Origin: Trichomonas vaginalis G3
Lineage: Eukaryota > Parabasalia > Trichomonadida > Trichomonadidae
Assembly (NCBI RefSeq): GCF_026262505.1
Contig: NC_067206.1
Coordinates: 9,172,268 to 9,236,267, forward strand
Direction of reading: 5' to 3'
DNA: 64,000 nt
The position numbers were made by a program, and so were the translations under genes. The notes under the pieces are model-generated. The model was not told the origin of the DNA, did no database searches, and saw nothing but the letters and a program-made list of their open reading frames with translations. This document shows positions 1 through 8,173 of this stretch, piece by piece (position 1 is the first letter of the stretch; each line of letters begins with the position of its first letter).

Positions 1-1982
1 AAACTCCAACAGAACCTACAGAAGGAACTGAAACAACAGAAACTCCAGAAGAACCACCAAAACCAACAGCTAATGAAATATTGTTCGAATATTTTCCAAG
101 GTACTCTGTTCTCATTGCATACATTCAAGAAATACTTAAGAAAGCAGACTTGACTTTAGGAGATGATGAAAGTTCTGTATATCTTTCGTTCCAGTTTCAA
201 ATAGCAGAACTTTTGAGACAGATATGCTTAATGTATGACAACATCTCTGATTTCACAAGATATGATGACGACCATGACCCCGAACACGGTGAAGAAGAAG
301 TTTTACAAACATCCATTAAGACAGGAAAGGTTTTAACTCAAAGTCTCATTATTGACACCAAAGATGGCGAAGTGGACGTTCTTCAAGAGCTGAAGAAAAA
401 TACTTCTTCGGGAGGTGGTGGTAGGCATGAACTTGAAATAAATGAGATAGAAGAGAAATTAGCCGAAAAAGCAGATAAAGAACATAAACACAATATCTCC
501 GATATAAATGAACTTCAAGCTACATTAAATAGTAAAGCGGACAAAAATGAACTTGACGCAATGAACAAAGTTTTGAAATCTCATAAACACAACATCTCCG
601 ATATAAATGAACTTCAAGCTACATTAAATAGTAAAGCGGACAAGAACCATGTTCATTATATAACTTCAGACGAACAGATTATAACGGACTACCATGGATA
701 TTTAACACGAAGTGATGAAGCGAAGACAAAAAATGTTAATGAAAGAAGATATAAATACATTCGTGCTAAAGGTTATGACATAAGCTGTACTGTACAGTAT
801 GATGTAGCTAAAGCACCAGAAGCATTTGGTTATACCGGTGAAATTTATGCCTCTACTTTCAATGTTAACGGTGTATTAGTTGAACCAAGATTTACTTTGA
901 GAGTTAAGGCAAAAATAACGTTTGAAGATGCTATTAAAAGTAAAGCTGACAAAGTTGAACTCGAAGCAACGAACAAAGTTTTGAAATCTCATAAACACAA
1001 CATCTCCGATATAAATGAACTTCAAGCTACATTAGACAGTAAAGCTGACAAGAACCATACACATAAATCCTTCACTACTGTTAGAGCAGACGACATAATA
1101 TTGAACTTTGACCTTGGTTCAAGTGCACCATTAGAAAATCCAAGTACAAGCGTAAAAGATACTCTTAACAGTTTAGATAAGAGTTGCAGGAACATTGAAA
1201 GTCATGCCAGAAACTTTGAAGCACATGAACTACCAACAATGTTAGATAAGAAAGCAGATAAAACTTATGTGGATGCAGAACTAACAAAGAAATTTTCGAA
1301 ACCAGATACAATGACATTTACAACAGAAATTATAAATGGTGAACCAGCAACTCCATTTGAATTTGTTAGAGGTCTTCAACCAGATACTTTTGAATTTTTC
1401 TTGGATAATTCTATTGAACTAACATTACATTATAAAAGTGGAACAAATGCAACATTTCATCCGGGAGATACATTCCAAATGGTATTTAATGACATAAGTT
1501 CTTTAGAATATGTTTATAGAGTTATGAGCATATATGATTTAATATATCCTATAGGAGCTGTTTATACGTCTATGAATCCAATAAATCCAAACACTTTATT
1601 TGGTGGTAGATGGTATGAAATAGTTGACAGTTTTCCATTCTACACTAATACGCAGTCAATGAAGATGGGAGGTTCAAAGAAAATAGGTATTGAAAACCTT
1701 CCTTCACATATGCATAGGTTCAGTGGAAGAACATCTGTGGAAGGAAACCATTCACATTCAATAACAAAAAGAGGTTATACAAATCTTGCAGCGGGTTCGG
1801 ATAGACAGGGAATGCATAGATATGATATTTCAACTGACCCAGTAGATTCAAGCACAGGTATTTTCTGTGGAACTGCAGGAAATCATACACATGTTGTAGC
1901 TGGTATTACAGACCCAGCAGGTAATGGAAAAGATTATATGCCTCCTTATATAACAATGCACGCTTGGATACGAGTTGGTTAA
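1..1982 (+). CDS. Phage-tail-like fibre protein, 5' end outside window
   Basis: The frame is open to the left edge, so the N-terminus is missing from view. The visible start is Thr/Pro/Glu-rich. The middle has repeated KADKNHTH-type modules (copies near 483, 582 and 985), a signature common in trimeric phage tail fibres. The last 150 residues resemble phage tail-collar domains (YPIGAVYTS, FGGRWYEI, and His-rich SHMH, HSHS and NHTH clusters that could bind metal). It probably forms a virion spike or fibre. The C-terminal part is nearly the same as the Mav-2 fibre at 29152-32661, but the N-terminal modules differ. It lies 19 bp upstream of the integrase on the same strand. Family resemblance is from motifs only. 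Confidence 0.8.
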   Translation, partial: TPTEPTEGTETTETPEEPPKPTANEILFEYFPRYSVLIAYIQEILKKADLTLGDDESSVYLSFQFQIAELLRQICLMYDNISDFTRYDDDHDPEHGEEEVLQTSIKTGKVLTQSLIIDTKDGEVDVLQELKKNTSSGGGGRHELEINEIEEKLAEKADKEHKHNISDINELQATLNSKADKNELDAMNKVLKSHKHNISDINELQATLNSKADKNHVHYITSDEQIITDYHGYLTRSDEAKTKNVNERRYKYIRAKGYDISCTVQYDVAKAPEAFGYTGEIYASTFNVNGVLVEPRFTLRVKAKITFEDAIKSKADKVELEATNKVLKSHKHNISDINELQATLDSKADKNHTHKSFTTVRADDIILNFDLGSSAPLENPSTSVKDTLNSLDKSCRNIESHARNFEAHELPTMLDKKADKTYVDAELTKKFSKPDTMTFTTEIINGEPATPFEFVRGLQPDTFEFFLDNSIELTLHYKSGTNATFHPGDTFQMVFNDISSLEYVYRVMSIYDLIYPIGAVYTSMNPINPNTLFGGRWYEIVDSFPFYTNTQSMKMGGSKKIGIENLPSHMHRFSGRTSVEGNHSHSITKRGYTNLAAGSDRQGMHRYDISTDPVDSSTGIFCGTAGNHTHVVAGITDPAGNGKDYMPPYITMHAWIRVG

Positions 1983-2001
1983 ACTCTTTAACTTTACATA
2001 A

Positions 2002-3087
2002 ATGAGCTTGAAAGAAGTATTCGAACAACATCCATGGAGGTCATTTAAGAAGTTCAATGAAGCTGCAAAGAGTCGGGGATTTACTAACAGAGCTGAAGTG
2101 AAAAGGTTCTTTGACAAAAATGTTGTACATCAAACAAAAATAAACCCTTACGACTACTTTTTACCAATTTACTCCAACACTCCTGACGCATACCAATTTG
2201 ACACTCTCATTCAAAGCAGAAAAGGAGGACATAAACCATTCCTCATCTTCATAAATGTTAACACTCGTAAAGCATATGCATATCCAATGAAAAATAAAGG
2301 AACTCGTGAAGTGTTAAGAGTTTTACAAAAGTTTGTAGCAGAACATAACCCAAGTACTTTAACATCAGACCAAGACAGTGCATACCTCAGCAATGAAATC
2401 ACAGAATTTCTCATTAAGCATAACATAACTCACTACACTACTGAAGACCATAACCATAACATACTCGGCATCATAAACCGCTTCATAAGGACTCTCAGAG
2501 ATTTAAACCAAGAGCGAGACTTTACCGAAGAAACAATGAAACATTTTCTCGAAGTATATAATTCCTCAACACATTCTACAACAGGACATACACCAAATTC
2601 AATGACACAACAACAAGAAGAAAAGTATATACAAAAGAAACGAAGCCAAACACAAAATATCAGAAATTCAACACAATTTACCCTCATTCCTGGAACAAAA
2701 GTTCGTGTAGTTCTTGACGACAAACCGTTGACAAAGAAACGTTTAAGGTTAAGTCGAAATTATTATATCGTAGACTCTACGCAAGGTAATGGATATCTTA
2801 TAAAAGCTGCCGACGACTCTATTGCGTTTTATCCTCGACATAAATTAGTCGAAAGTAGTAATGGCAAACTTGCTGAAACCATTGACGAAGCAAAGCGAGG
2901 AGTGGTTATTGAAATACTTGGCTATAACACAAACGATGACACTTATAAAGTAAGATATGAAGGAGGCGTTGAAGATGTTATACCATCTAAGAACTTGAGA
3001 GAGTCGAAGCCAACACATCTGGGACCATTAGAGCGGGAGTACTGGAAAGACAAAAATATGCCAGAAAGAATAAGAAAATTCTTCTAA
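2002..3087 (+). CDS. Maverick integrase (rve family) with chromodomain-like tail
   Basis: A 361-residue retroviral-type integrase of the kind typical of Mavericks; it inserts element DNA into chromosomes. The core runs from about residue 55 to 200, with Asp in AYQFDTLIQ (residue 67) and in TSDQDSAY (123-125), followed by the GIINRFIRTLRDL helix. Residues about 295-340 (VVIEILGYNTNDDTYKVRYEGG in part) look like a chromodomain, which in this family may steer integration to chromatin. It follows the fibre gene closely and is nearly identical to the Mav-2 copy at 28053-29132. The start at 2002 gives the conserved MSLKEVFEQHPW N-terminus in both copies. Confidence 0.92.
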   Translation: MSLKEVFEQHPWRSFKKFNEAAKSRGFTNRAEVKRFFDKNVVHQTKINPYDYFLPIYSNTPDAYQFDTLIQSRKGGHKPFLIFINVNTRKAYAYPMKNKGTREVLRVLQKFVAEHNPSTLTSDQDSAYLSNEITEFLIKHNITHYTTEDHNHNILGIINRFIRTLRDLNQERDFTEETMKHFLEVYNSSTHSTTGHTPNSMTQQQEEKYIQKKRSQTQNIRNSTQFTLIPGTKVRVVLDDKPLTKKRLRLSRNYYIVDSTQGNGYLIKAADDSIAFYPRHKLVESSNGKLAETIDEAKRGVVIEILGYNTNDDTYKVRYEGGVEDVIPSKNLRESKPTHLGPLEREYWKDKNMPERIRKFF

Positions 3088-3126
3088 ACTTTTTCATTAG
3101 ATGTAAATCAGACAAAAAATATAATT

Positions 3127-3171
3127 TAGGTGAAGAGGTGAGATCTCACCTGTTTTTTCACCCCCGTGAAT
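3127..3171. repeat. GGTGA intergenic palindrome, copy 1
   Basis: The spacer contains the perfect 16-bp palindrome AGGTGAGATCTCACCT at 3136-3151, flanked by further GGTGA and TCACC half-sites. The same block recurs at 3964, 5058, 16135 and, in variant form, at 5608, 21650 and 37287. It sits between the integrase stop and the KilA-N gene, followed by a second inverted stretch (GTGAATTTTCATGAATTTTCAC). It could be a binding site, a terminator, or a mobile palindrome; the sequence alone does not decide. Confidence 0.75.
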
Positions 3172-3255
3172 TTTCATGAATTTTCACAAAAAGACCAAAA
3201 ATAAAGTTAGTTTTATTTTTTTTTTATTTTTTTTATTTTGTATGTAAAGACAATA

Positions 3256-3921
3256 ATGTCAGTCGAAGCAAAAACATTCACGAACAAATCTAATGGTGAA
3301 ACATTCACAAAAGGCACTTATAACGGTATTGAAGTCTTACGTAGAGACAAGGATGGTTACATTAATGCAACAAAGATGGCAAGAGAAGCAGGAAAGTTAA
3401 ACCATTTAAACAGATTTCTCAATAGTGCTAAAATGCAGGAAATTCTTGAGTTTTGGTTGAAAGAATACGGTCGAGCCAAAAGTGGCTCAACCTCAAAACA
3501 AGCATTTTATGAGCTTACTAAGGGCGTTATGAATGAATTCAAAGGTATTTACATACATGCTGACCTCGTTCATTTTGTTGCTGAATGGTGCTCTGTAAAG
3601 TATGCATTTTATGTCAAAGATATTATGGACTCCATAGACAAGAAAGTTCATGAGAAGTTAGATGAAGAAGAACTCGAAGATACAGTGGAGAATGCTAAAC
3701 CTTTGTTCGAAGAAGAAGTTGGAAAAATGTGTGAAAAACAATTAGAACATGAACGTGAGATATATTATGGTTATAGAGATTCTCCATACGAACTAGACCA
3801 ATGGGAACAAGAAGATTTAAAGAGAGAATTTAGAGAATATGAACTCGCTAAGATAGCATTTGAAGCTGCAGAAAAGAAGTTAAAAGTTTGGGGTCGTTTT
3901 GTACAAAAATATTGTGAGTAA
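3256..3921 (+). CDS. KilA-N domain protein
   Basis: A 221-residue protein. Residues about 15-125 fit the KilA-N pattern: DGYINATKMAREAGK near the start, a WL-type helix, then GIYIHADLVHFVAEWCSVKYAFYV. KilA-N domains bind DNA and are common in large DNA viruses and their mobile relatives. The C-terminal half is charged and probably helical (AKIAFEAAEKKLKVWGRF). I chose the ATG at 3256; an upstream in-frame TTG at 3238 is preceded by no better context. The leader TTTATTTTGTATGTAAAGACA is shared with the genes at 6499 and 41770 and holds a start-stop ATGTAA. Confidence 0.82.
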   Translation: MSVEAKTFTNKSNGETFTKGTYNGIEVLRRDKDGYINATKMAREAGKLNHLNRFLNSAKMQEILEFWLKEYGRAKSGSTSKQAFYELTKGVMNEFKGIYIHADLVHFVAEWCSVKYAFYVKDIMDSIDKKVHEKLDEEELEDTVENAKPLFEEEVGKMCEKQLEHEREIYYGYRDSPYELDQWEQEDLKREFREYELAKIAFEAAEKKLKVWGRFVQKYCE

Positions 3922-3963
3922 ATGAACCATTTATTTTTATTGAATTCAGTAAAAATAATGTTT

Positions 3964-4004
3964 AGGTGAAGAGGTGAGATCTCACCTGTTTTTTCACCCT
4001 CGTG
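3964..4004. repeat. GGTGA intergenic palindrome, copy 2
   Basis: Same block as copy 1, with the perfect palindrome AGGTGAGATCTCACCT at 3972-3987, then the TTTTTTCACC run and the GTGAATTTTCATGAATTT stretch. It lies between the KilA-N stop and the next gene, so the block is repeated as a unit together with the downstream AT-rich leader. Confidence 0.75.
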
Positions 4005-4084
4005 AATTTTCATGAATTTCCTTAAGATAGAAAAAATAAAGTTAGTTTTATTTTTATTTATTTTTTTTATTTTGTATAAAAGAT

Positions 4085-5050
4085 ATGATTTCAACAATCG
4101 GCACAACAACAATTCAAGCCGCGAACGGCGGGACTCTGTCCACAACAACAGCACCAAACTCGCTAGTCATGAATCCTACGTCAATGTTAGTAGAGATGAA
4201 AAACTTCATTCCTTCTTCATATACTTTCGAAACAAAAATCCAGAAGATAAAGCAAGAACTTTTAACAAGTAATTTAGACTGTAGTGCGAAAGATGAAGAA
4301 AATGAAGAATATCTTTATGAAATGCAGGACATTATTGACCATTTACCCAAATTGCCTGAAATCCAACAACAAAAACTCACTATTCCTGAATTCGACGAAA
4401 TTGAAGTGAAACCAACTGACTCAGTAGAAATAAAGAAGTTCATACGTAAAGTAAATTATGAATTCCTTGGTTTTCATTGCAACCATAAAGTTATGGACAA
4501 AGATTGCGACATGGTATATAAGAATGTTTCTGACATATATAAATCTGAAGAATTTAAGACTTACGATAACTTTGTTTCATTAGTTGCAAAATGTGTTTGG
4601 GAAATAAGAGATAAAGATAGAAGAGGCAAAGTATGGAACGAACAAATAAGACCCGCTATGTTTGAGATGAAGAAAACCATTGACGCCTTAGTTGTTTTAG
4701 CTGGTTTTATTTCAATGTATAACGCAAAAATGAACCCGCAATGTTCAAAATGTAAGGCAGCAATTAGGAAATATAACTACTCAGTCAAAGAGATAGAAAG
4801 AATGAGAAACGACTATGCAGACTTAAAGAAAGAAGCAGAAAAGCCAGCAGAAGATAAAATGAACATGTTAGAATTTCTGAACAAAAACTATCCAACAGCA
4901 GAAGATTTCCTTCTATCTGACGTCAAGAAGAAGTATAAAGAAACCTTCGGTATTGTTAAAACTTTTGACATACTGACAGAAGAAATAGAAGCTACGAAAT
5001 TGTTTAGGATTTCAAATATACATCGTACAATTCATGTAAAACGCTTGTGA
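4085..5050 (+). CDS. Hypothetical protein, 321 aa, Maverick accessory block
   Basis: I do not recognise the family. The N-terminal 35 residues are Ser/Thr/Asn-rich and low in charge. The middle holds Cys/His residues (FHCNHKV, CDMVY) and a CSKC pair near residue 222 that might bind zinc. The C-terminal third is charged and helical, ending in a basic stretch (RTIHVKRL). It lies in the block between integrase and polymerase that is not seen in Mav-2, together with KilA-N genes, and is bracketed by GGTGA palindromes. An overlapping frame at 4012-4272 is judged a shadow. Confidence 0.6.
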   Translation: MISTIGTTTIQAANGGTLSTTTAPNSLVMNPTSMLVEMKNFIPSSYTFETKIQKIKQELLTSNLDCSAKDEENEEYLYEMQDIIDHLPKLPEIQQQKLTIPEFDEIEVKPTDSVEIKKFIRKVNYEFLGFHCNHKVMDKDCDMVYKNVSDIYKSEEFKTYDNFVSLVAKCVWEIRDKDRRGKVWNEQIRPAMFEMKKTIDALVVLAGFISMYNAKMNPQCSKCKAAIRKYNYSVKEIERMRNDYADLKKEAEKPAEDKMNMLEFLNKNYPTAEDFLLSDVKKKYKETFGIVKTFDILTEEIEATKLFRISNIHRTIHVKRL

Positions 5051-5057
5051 AAAAACT

Positions 5058-5096
5058 GGGGTGAAAAAAGAGGTGAGATCTCACCTCTTCACCTAA
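5058..5096. repeat. GGTGA intergenic palindrome, copy 3
   Basis: The perfect palindrome AGGTGAGATCTCACCT lies at 5071-5086, in opposite overall orientation to copies 1 and 2: GGTGAAAAAAG precedes it and CTTCACCTAAATTA follows. It fills the 68-bp spacer between two genes on the same strand. A related, diverged block at 5608-5654 lies inside the 3' part of the next gene. Confidence 0.75.
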
Positions 5097-5118
5097 ATTA
5101 TATTTTTGCTTTAATTAA

Positions 5119-5706
5119 ATGCTTTCCGGAAACGTCGATGAAAATCATATGGACAAATTATATGAAAAAATTAATAATGATTACCCCTCATTAACCAGGG
5201 AAATGACGGATTCTATAGTTCGTAAATTCGATGAAATACAGGATATGTGGTTCGACAGATTCGACATGAACGATAAGGAAAAGAGAAAGAACGATAACAA
5301 TTTACTTACTAAAAGAATCCTAAAATCTAAAATAGGTGAAGCTTCAACATTTAACACAGTACATAACTTTTACACCGCTGTTTATATTTTCAATAATTTA
5401 TTTAACGATGAACGAGAAAGAAAAAGTATGTTTAACGGAAGAAATGAATATGATTTTATCCTTTGTGCTGTTCGGGATGTTGACATGAAACTAAAGAAAA
5501 TATTCTTATTACAAGATGACACGGTTGAAGATGAAGTCAATGAGTTTTTAAATCGTGATTTAAATGAAATTGATGAAGTTATGACCGAATGTTATAAAAA
5601 GTTCAAGGGTGAAAAAACTGGTGAAACAGGTGAGATTCTCACCTCTTCACCTAAATTATATTTTTGTTCAAAGCTTCCACGAGAGAAAAGATTCCTCATT
5701 CGCTAA
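5119..5706 (+). CDS. Hypothetical protein, 195 aa
   Basis: I do not recognise the family. The protein is acidic and mostly helical, with a central NFYTAVYIFNNLFNDER segment. The last 30 residues are encoded by a variant GGTGA palindrome block (residues KGEKTGETGEILTSS), so the natural C-terminus may have been altered when that repeat arrived. Same strand as its upstream neighbour, 68 bp apart. An AT-rich leader (TTTGCTTTAATTAA) precedes the ATG. Confidence 0.55.
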   Translation: MLSGNVDENHMDKLYEKINNDYPSLTREMTDSIVRKFDEIQDMWFDRFDMNDKEKRKNDNNLLTKRILKSKIGEASTFNTVHNFYTAVYIFNNLFNDERERKSMFNGRNEYDFILCAVRDVDMKLKKIFLLQDDTVEDEVNEFLNRDLNEIDEVMTECYKKFKGEKTGETGEILTSSPKLYFCSKLPREKRFLIR

Positions 5707-5763
5707 GGATTCCAAAAATGAAAAAATCATTGATTTCGGCTGAGAAAAAACAGCAAAACCCTT

Positions 5764-5836
5764 CTTCCACGGGAACAAAGAAATAAAGAAGAAATAAAGA
5801 AGAAATAAAGTAAATTTTTATTTATTCCCGTGGAAG
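5764..5836. repeat. Inverted repeat with 49-bp loop
   Basis: CTTCCACGGGAA at 5764-5775 is matched by TTCCCGTGGAAG at 5825-5836, a perfect 12-bp inverted pair. The loop holds repeats of AAATAAAGAAG. It lies between the convergent genes ending at 5706 and 6017, next to the tRNA-like sequence. It could act as a transcript end or be the edge of a small insertion. Confidence 0.6.
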
Positions 5837-5902
5837 ATAGAGCACTTTTATGACACTTTTTATTCACGACAAACAAGACAAACAAAGAAAATAAGAAAAT
5901 AC

Positions 5903-5975
5903 GGCGCTGTCGCGGTTCGAACCACAGACTCTGACCCCTCCATAACACCACCTTAGACCACTGTGCTACGTAGCC
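5903..5975 (-). tRNA. tRNA-like sequence, probably a pseudo-tRNA
   Basis: On the minus strand there is a good RNA polymerase III A box (TAGCACAGTGG, 5958-5968) followed by GTCTAAGG, and a perfect B box (GTTCGAACC, 5914-5922). The span from the likely 5' end GGCTACG to the 3' end is 73 bases, the size of a tRNA. The acceptor, anticodon and T stems pair poorly, so I cannot assign an anticodon. It may be a decayed tRNA or a tRNA-derived repeat carried by the Maverick. Confidence 0.45.
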
Positions 5976-6016
5976 TGTCGACATAAGATTTTATAAATTG
6001 CATATTTGACGTAAAT

Positions 6017-6391
6017 TTATTTCCATCTAGCTTCCCACCGCATAAGATATTCATACGTGTTTGTAAGACATTCATTAAAATTCTTTTCTATTGCATCTAA
6101 TCTTGCGTTATTTTTTTCAATAGCTTGTCTGTATTCTTCATCATCTCCAGCAGTGTTTGGGTCTTCACGTTTAAAATATTCATTGTTAACCAATTTTTTA
6201 TCTACAAATTTTATTAGTGTTTGATTCACTTCGTTATGATAACGGTCATATTCTTTCAATACGTAAGTGAAGACAAAATGCGTCGTACCTTCAATCTTAA
6301 AGCTTAAAGAACTTTCAACACAGTTTTGAGGGTCTGTCAGTGCGTCAATGAGATAGTATTCGAAGTCAGTCAATAATCTTTTTAAAGTCAT
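6017..6391 (-). CDS. Hypothetical protein, 124 aa
   Basis: I do not recognise the family. It is a small, charged, helical protein starting MTLKRLLTDFEYYLIDAL and ending in a Trp-rich MRWEARWK tail. It lies divergently from the KilA-N gene at 6499, with about 107 bp between starts. The spacer has the same AT-rich leader (GCTAATTTTATTTTTATTTATT) seen before other genes of this block. Confidence 0.5.
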   Translation of the reverse strand: MTLKRLLTDFEYYLIDALTDPQNCVESSLSFKIEGTTHFVFTYVLKEYDRYHNEVNQTLIKFVDKKLVNNEYFKREDPNTAGDDEEYRQAIEKNNARLDAIEKNFNECLTNTYEYLMRWEARWK

Positions 6392-6498
6392 TTCATACAG
6401 GATAAAATTTAATGTTGTGAAGAAATAGTGTTTATCTCAGAAAAAATAACGCTAATTTTATTTTTATTTATTTTTTTATTTTGTATGTAAAGACAGTA

Positions 6499-7323
6499 AT
6501 GACAACATCAGAGAACACAACAACTGCTATCGTTCATGAAGCTATAAATGAAGAATACGAGTACATACAGTTTAACAAACAACTCCGTCTCATTCGTTCG
6601 GTCAAAGACGATATGTACCAAATGCAAAGTATTTTGACAGCATGTTTTGCTCCAGATACCAAACATACAGACGATTGGTTCAAAAACCAAAGCACACAAG
6701 AACTTTTGAGCGAAGCACAGCGAGACCGACTTTTTTCGGGGTCGCCTAAAACTCATGAAAATCGTAAAAATTTGCCAAATGGTTTGAGAGGTTGGTATGT
6801 ACATAGACTTCTTGTAAATGTTGTAGCAATGTGGGCTTCACCTCGTTATGCTTGGTATGTTTGTAAACTTCTTGACGAAATTCACAGACAAGAACGCGAA
6901 CAGATGGAAAAGAAACTTCAAGCAAAAGATGAAGTCATTGAATCCAAAGACAAAAGCATACAGAAAAGAATACCGCGTTCAGTACCAAAAGGAAAGGAAA
7001 AGAACTATAAGTATATGATTTATACTGAAGAGATGGAAAATGAAGAAGACAGAGATATGGTTATGTTGCATTTAGTGAGAAGAAACAACAAAAGCTTTTA
7101 TGACCTTGCTAAGATTTACAAATCTGACAGAAACTGGTTCTATCGTGAAAACTTACCGATTTCAATGACACCGAATGAGCAAATAAAGGAAATTGTCAAA
7201 AATACTCTTCCTCAAACACACTATGACATCAAAGGTTGCACAATACTTACATTCAAAGAAGACTTACCATTGTTAAAGGAAAAAATAACAGAGTATTTCG
7301 ATAACTTCAAAGAGGAAGAATGA
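6499..7323 (+). CDS. KilA-N-like DNA-binding protein, second family
   Basis: A 274-residue protein. Residues about 20-130 carry a divergent KilA-N core: LPNGLRGWYVHRLLVNVVAMWASPRYAWYVCKLLDEI is the typical end of the domain. A coiled coil follows (EQMEKKLQAKDEVIESKDKSIQKR) and then a C-terminal domain of about 100 residues (YKYMIYTEEMENEEDRDMVM) whose arrangement recalls the C-terminal domains of viral Bro/KilA proteins. I use the ATG at 6499. Its homologue in Mav-B lies at 41770-42606. The leader with the start-stop ATGTAA at 6485-6490 is conserved. Confidence 0.75.
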   Translation: MTTSENTTTAIVHEAINEEYEYIQFNKQLRLIRSVKDDMYQMQSILTACFAPDTKHTDDWFKNQSTQELLSEAQRDRLFSGSPKTHENRKNLPNGLRGWYVHRLLVNVVAMWASPRYAWYVCKLLDEIHRQEREQMEKKLQAKDEVIESKDKSIQKRIPRSVPKGKEKNYKYMIYTEEMENEEDRDMVMLHLVRRNNKSFYDLAKIYKSDRNWFYRENLPISMTPNEQIKEIVKNTLPQTHYDIKGCTILTFKEDLPLLKEKITEYFDNFKEEE

Positions 7324-7369
7324 AAATCTAAGCTAATTTTATTTTTTTTTTTTATAAAATTTTATCTCA

Positions 7370-7593
7370 TATGAAAGAACATGAATTTAGAATATTCGGA
7401 ACTCATGACAGAAGAGGAGAACGAACAGCATGTAAAAGATTATGCAAAATTTATGATAATACATTTAAACAATATCTAATATCTAAATCTAAGATTATGC
7501 AAAATTTCTGAAGGTATATAAAGCTTATGAAAAAGCGTATGAAAAGTTTATACATTGGGGAATTGTTGTAAAATATCCATATGAAGACTAACC
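7370..7593 (+). pseudogene. Remnant of a KilA-N-type accessory gene
   Basis: A short stretch starting with an AT-rich leader and an ATG (MKEHEFRIFGTHDRRG). Its end encodes AYEKAYEKFIHWGIVVKYPYED, similar in pattern to the C-terminus of the 3256-3921 protein (AFEAAEKKLKVWGRFVQKYCE). It is broken, with several breaks, and shows that this block was built by repeated duplication of KilA-N genes. Confidence 0.5.
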
Positions 7594-7611
7594 AAAAATA
7601 TATTTTGCTTA

Positions 7612-8081
7612 AATAGCTTCAGGGTCAATTTCTTCAACCATTTCACTTCCTTCGTCAATGTCAATTGAAGCTTTTTCAACCTTTGGTAAGAATTTCTGTA
7701 TAACATCTTTGTTCGTTATTGTCTTCAGAGATGAAGGATAATATTTCACATTTGTTCACCCTTCTTATATTCTTTCTGTTCGGAAAGATTCATAGCAATA
7801 CTGAAGAAGTCAATGTTAGAGTTCTTTATAACAGTATAATGAGTATCTTTGACATTCACGAAGAAACTCTTTTGTTTCAAAACTACTGCTAACTCTTGTG
7901 AAGTATAACGTTTGTGGTCAATGACGATAGCTAATGGTCTGACATACTGACCAAACTTAGATTCTTTCACAAACTTCTTGTTAAAGATAACATTAACGTT
8001 TGAAGCACCATTGAACTCATTCTTGATGGCATTAGCGAGAGCATTGTATGAAAAGAACTTGCAATCTTGCATGTGTTTCAT
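7612..8081 (-). pseudogene. Hypothetical protein gene, probably broken
   Basis: The longest intact stretch is 111 residues (7746-8081, MKHMQDCKFFSYNALANAIKNEF at its start). Further coding-like sequence with an acidic end lies downstream to 7612. The gene looks broken about once. I do not recognise the family. It is divergent from the polymerase gene, with 92 bp of AT-rich spacer between the two starts. Confidence 0.5.
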
Positions 8082-8173
8082 TATAATAAAAATATTAAAT
8101 TATTTTGAAAAATAACTTAAAAAAAATCTAATCTAATTTTTTCAAAAATATTTTTTTTTATTTCCTACTAAAG

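Noticed and set aside
1-1982. A bacterial prophage or phage contamination, suggested by the tail-fibre and collar-like domains.
   Set aside because: The integrase with chromodomain-like tail, protein-primed polymerase, capsid genes and AT-rich eukaryote-type leaders point to Mavericks, which in trichomonads carry such fibres.
4012-4272. An 86-codon frame overlapping the start of the 4085 gene.
   Set aside because: It is short, begins in the AT-rich leader and repeat block, and lies in another frame of a longer, well-composed gene.
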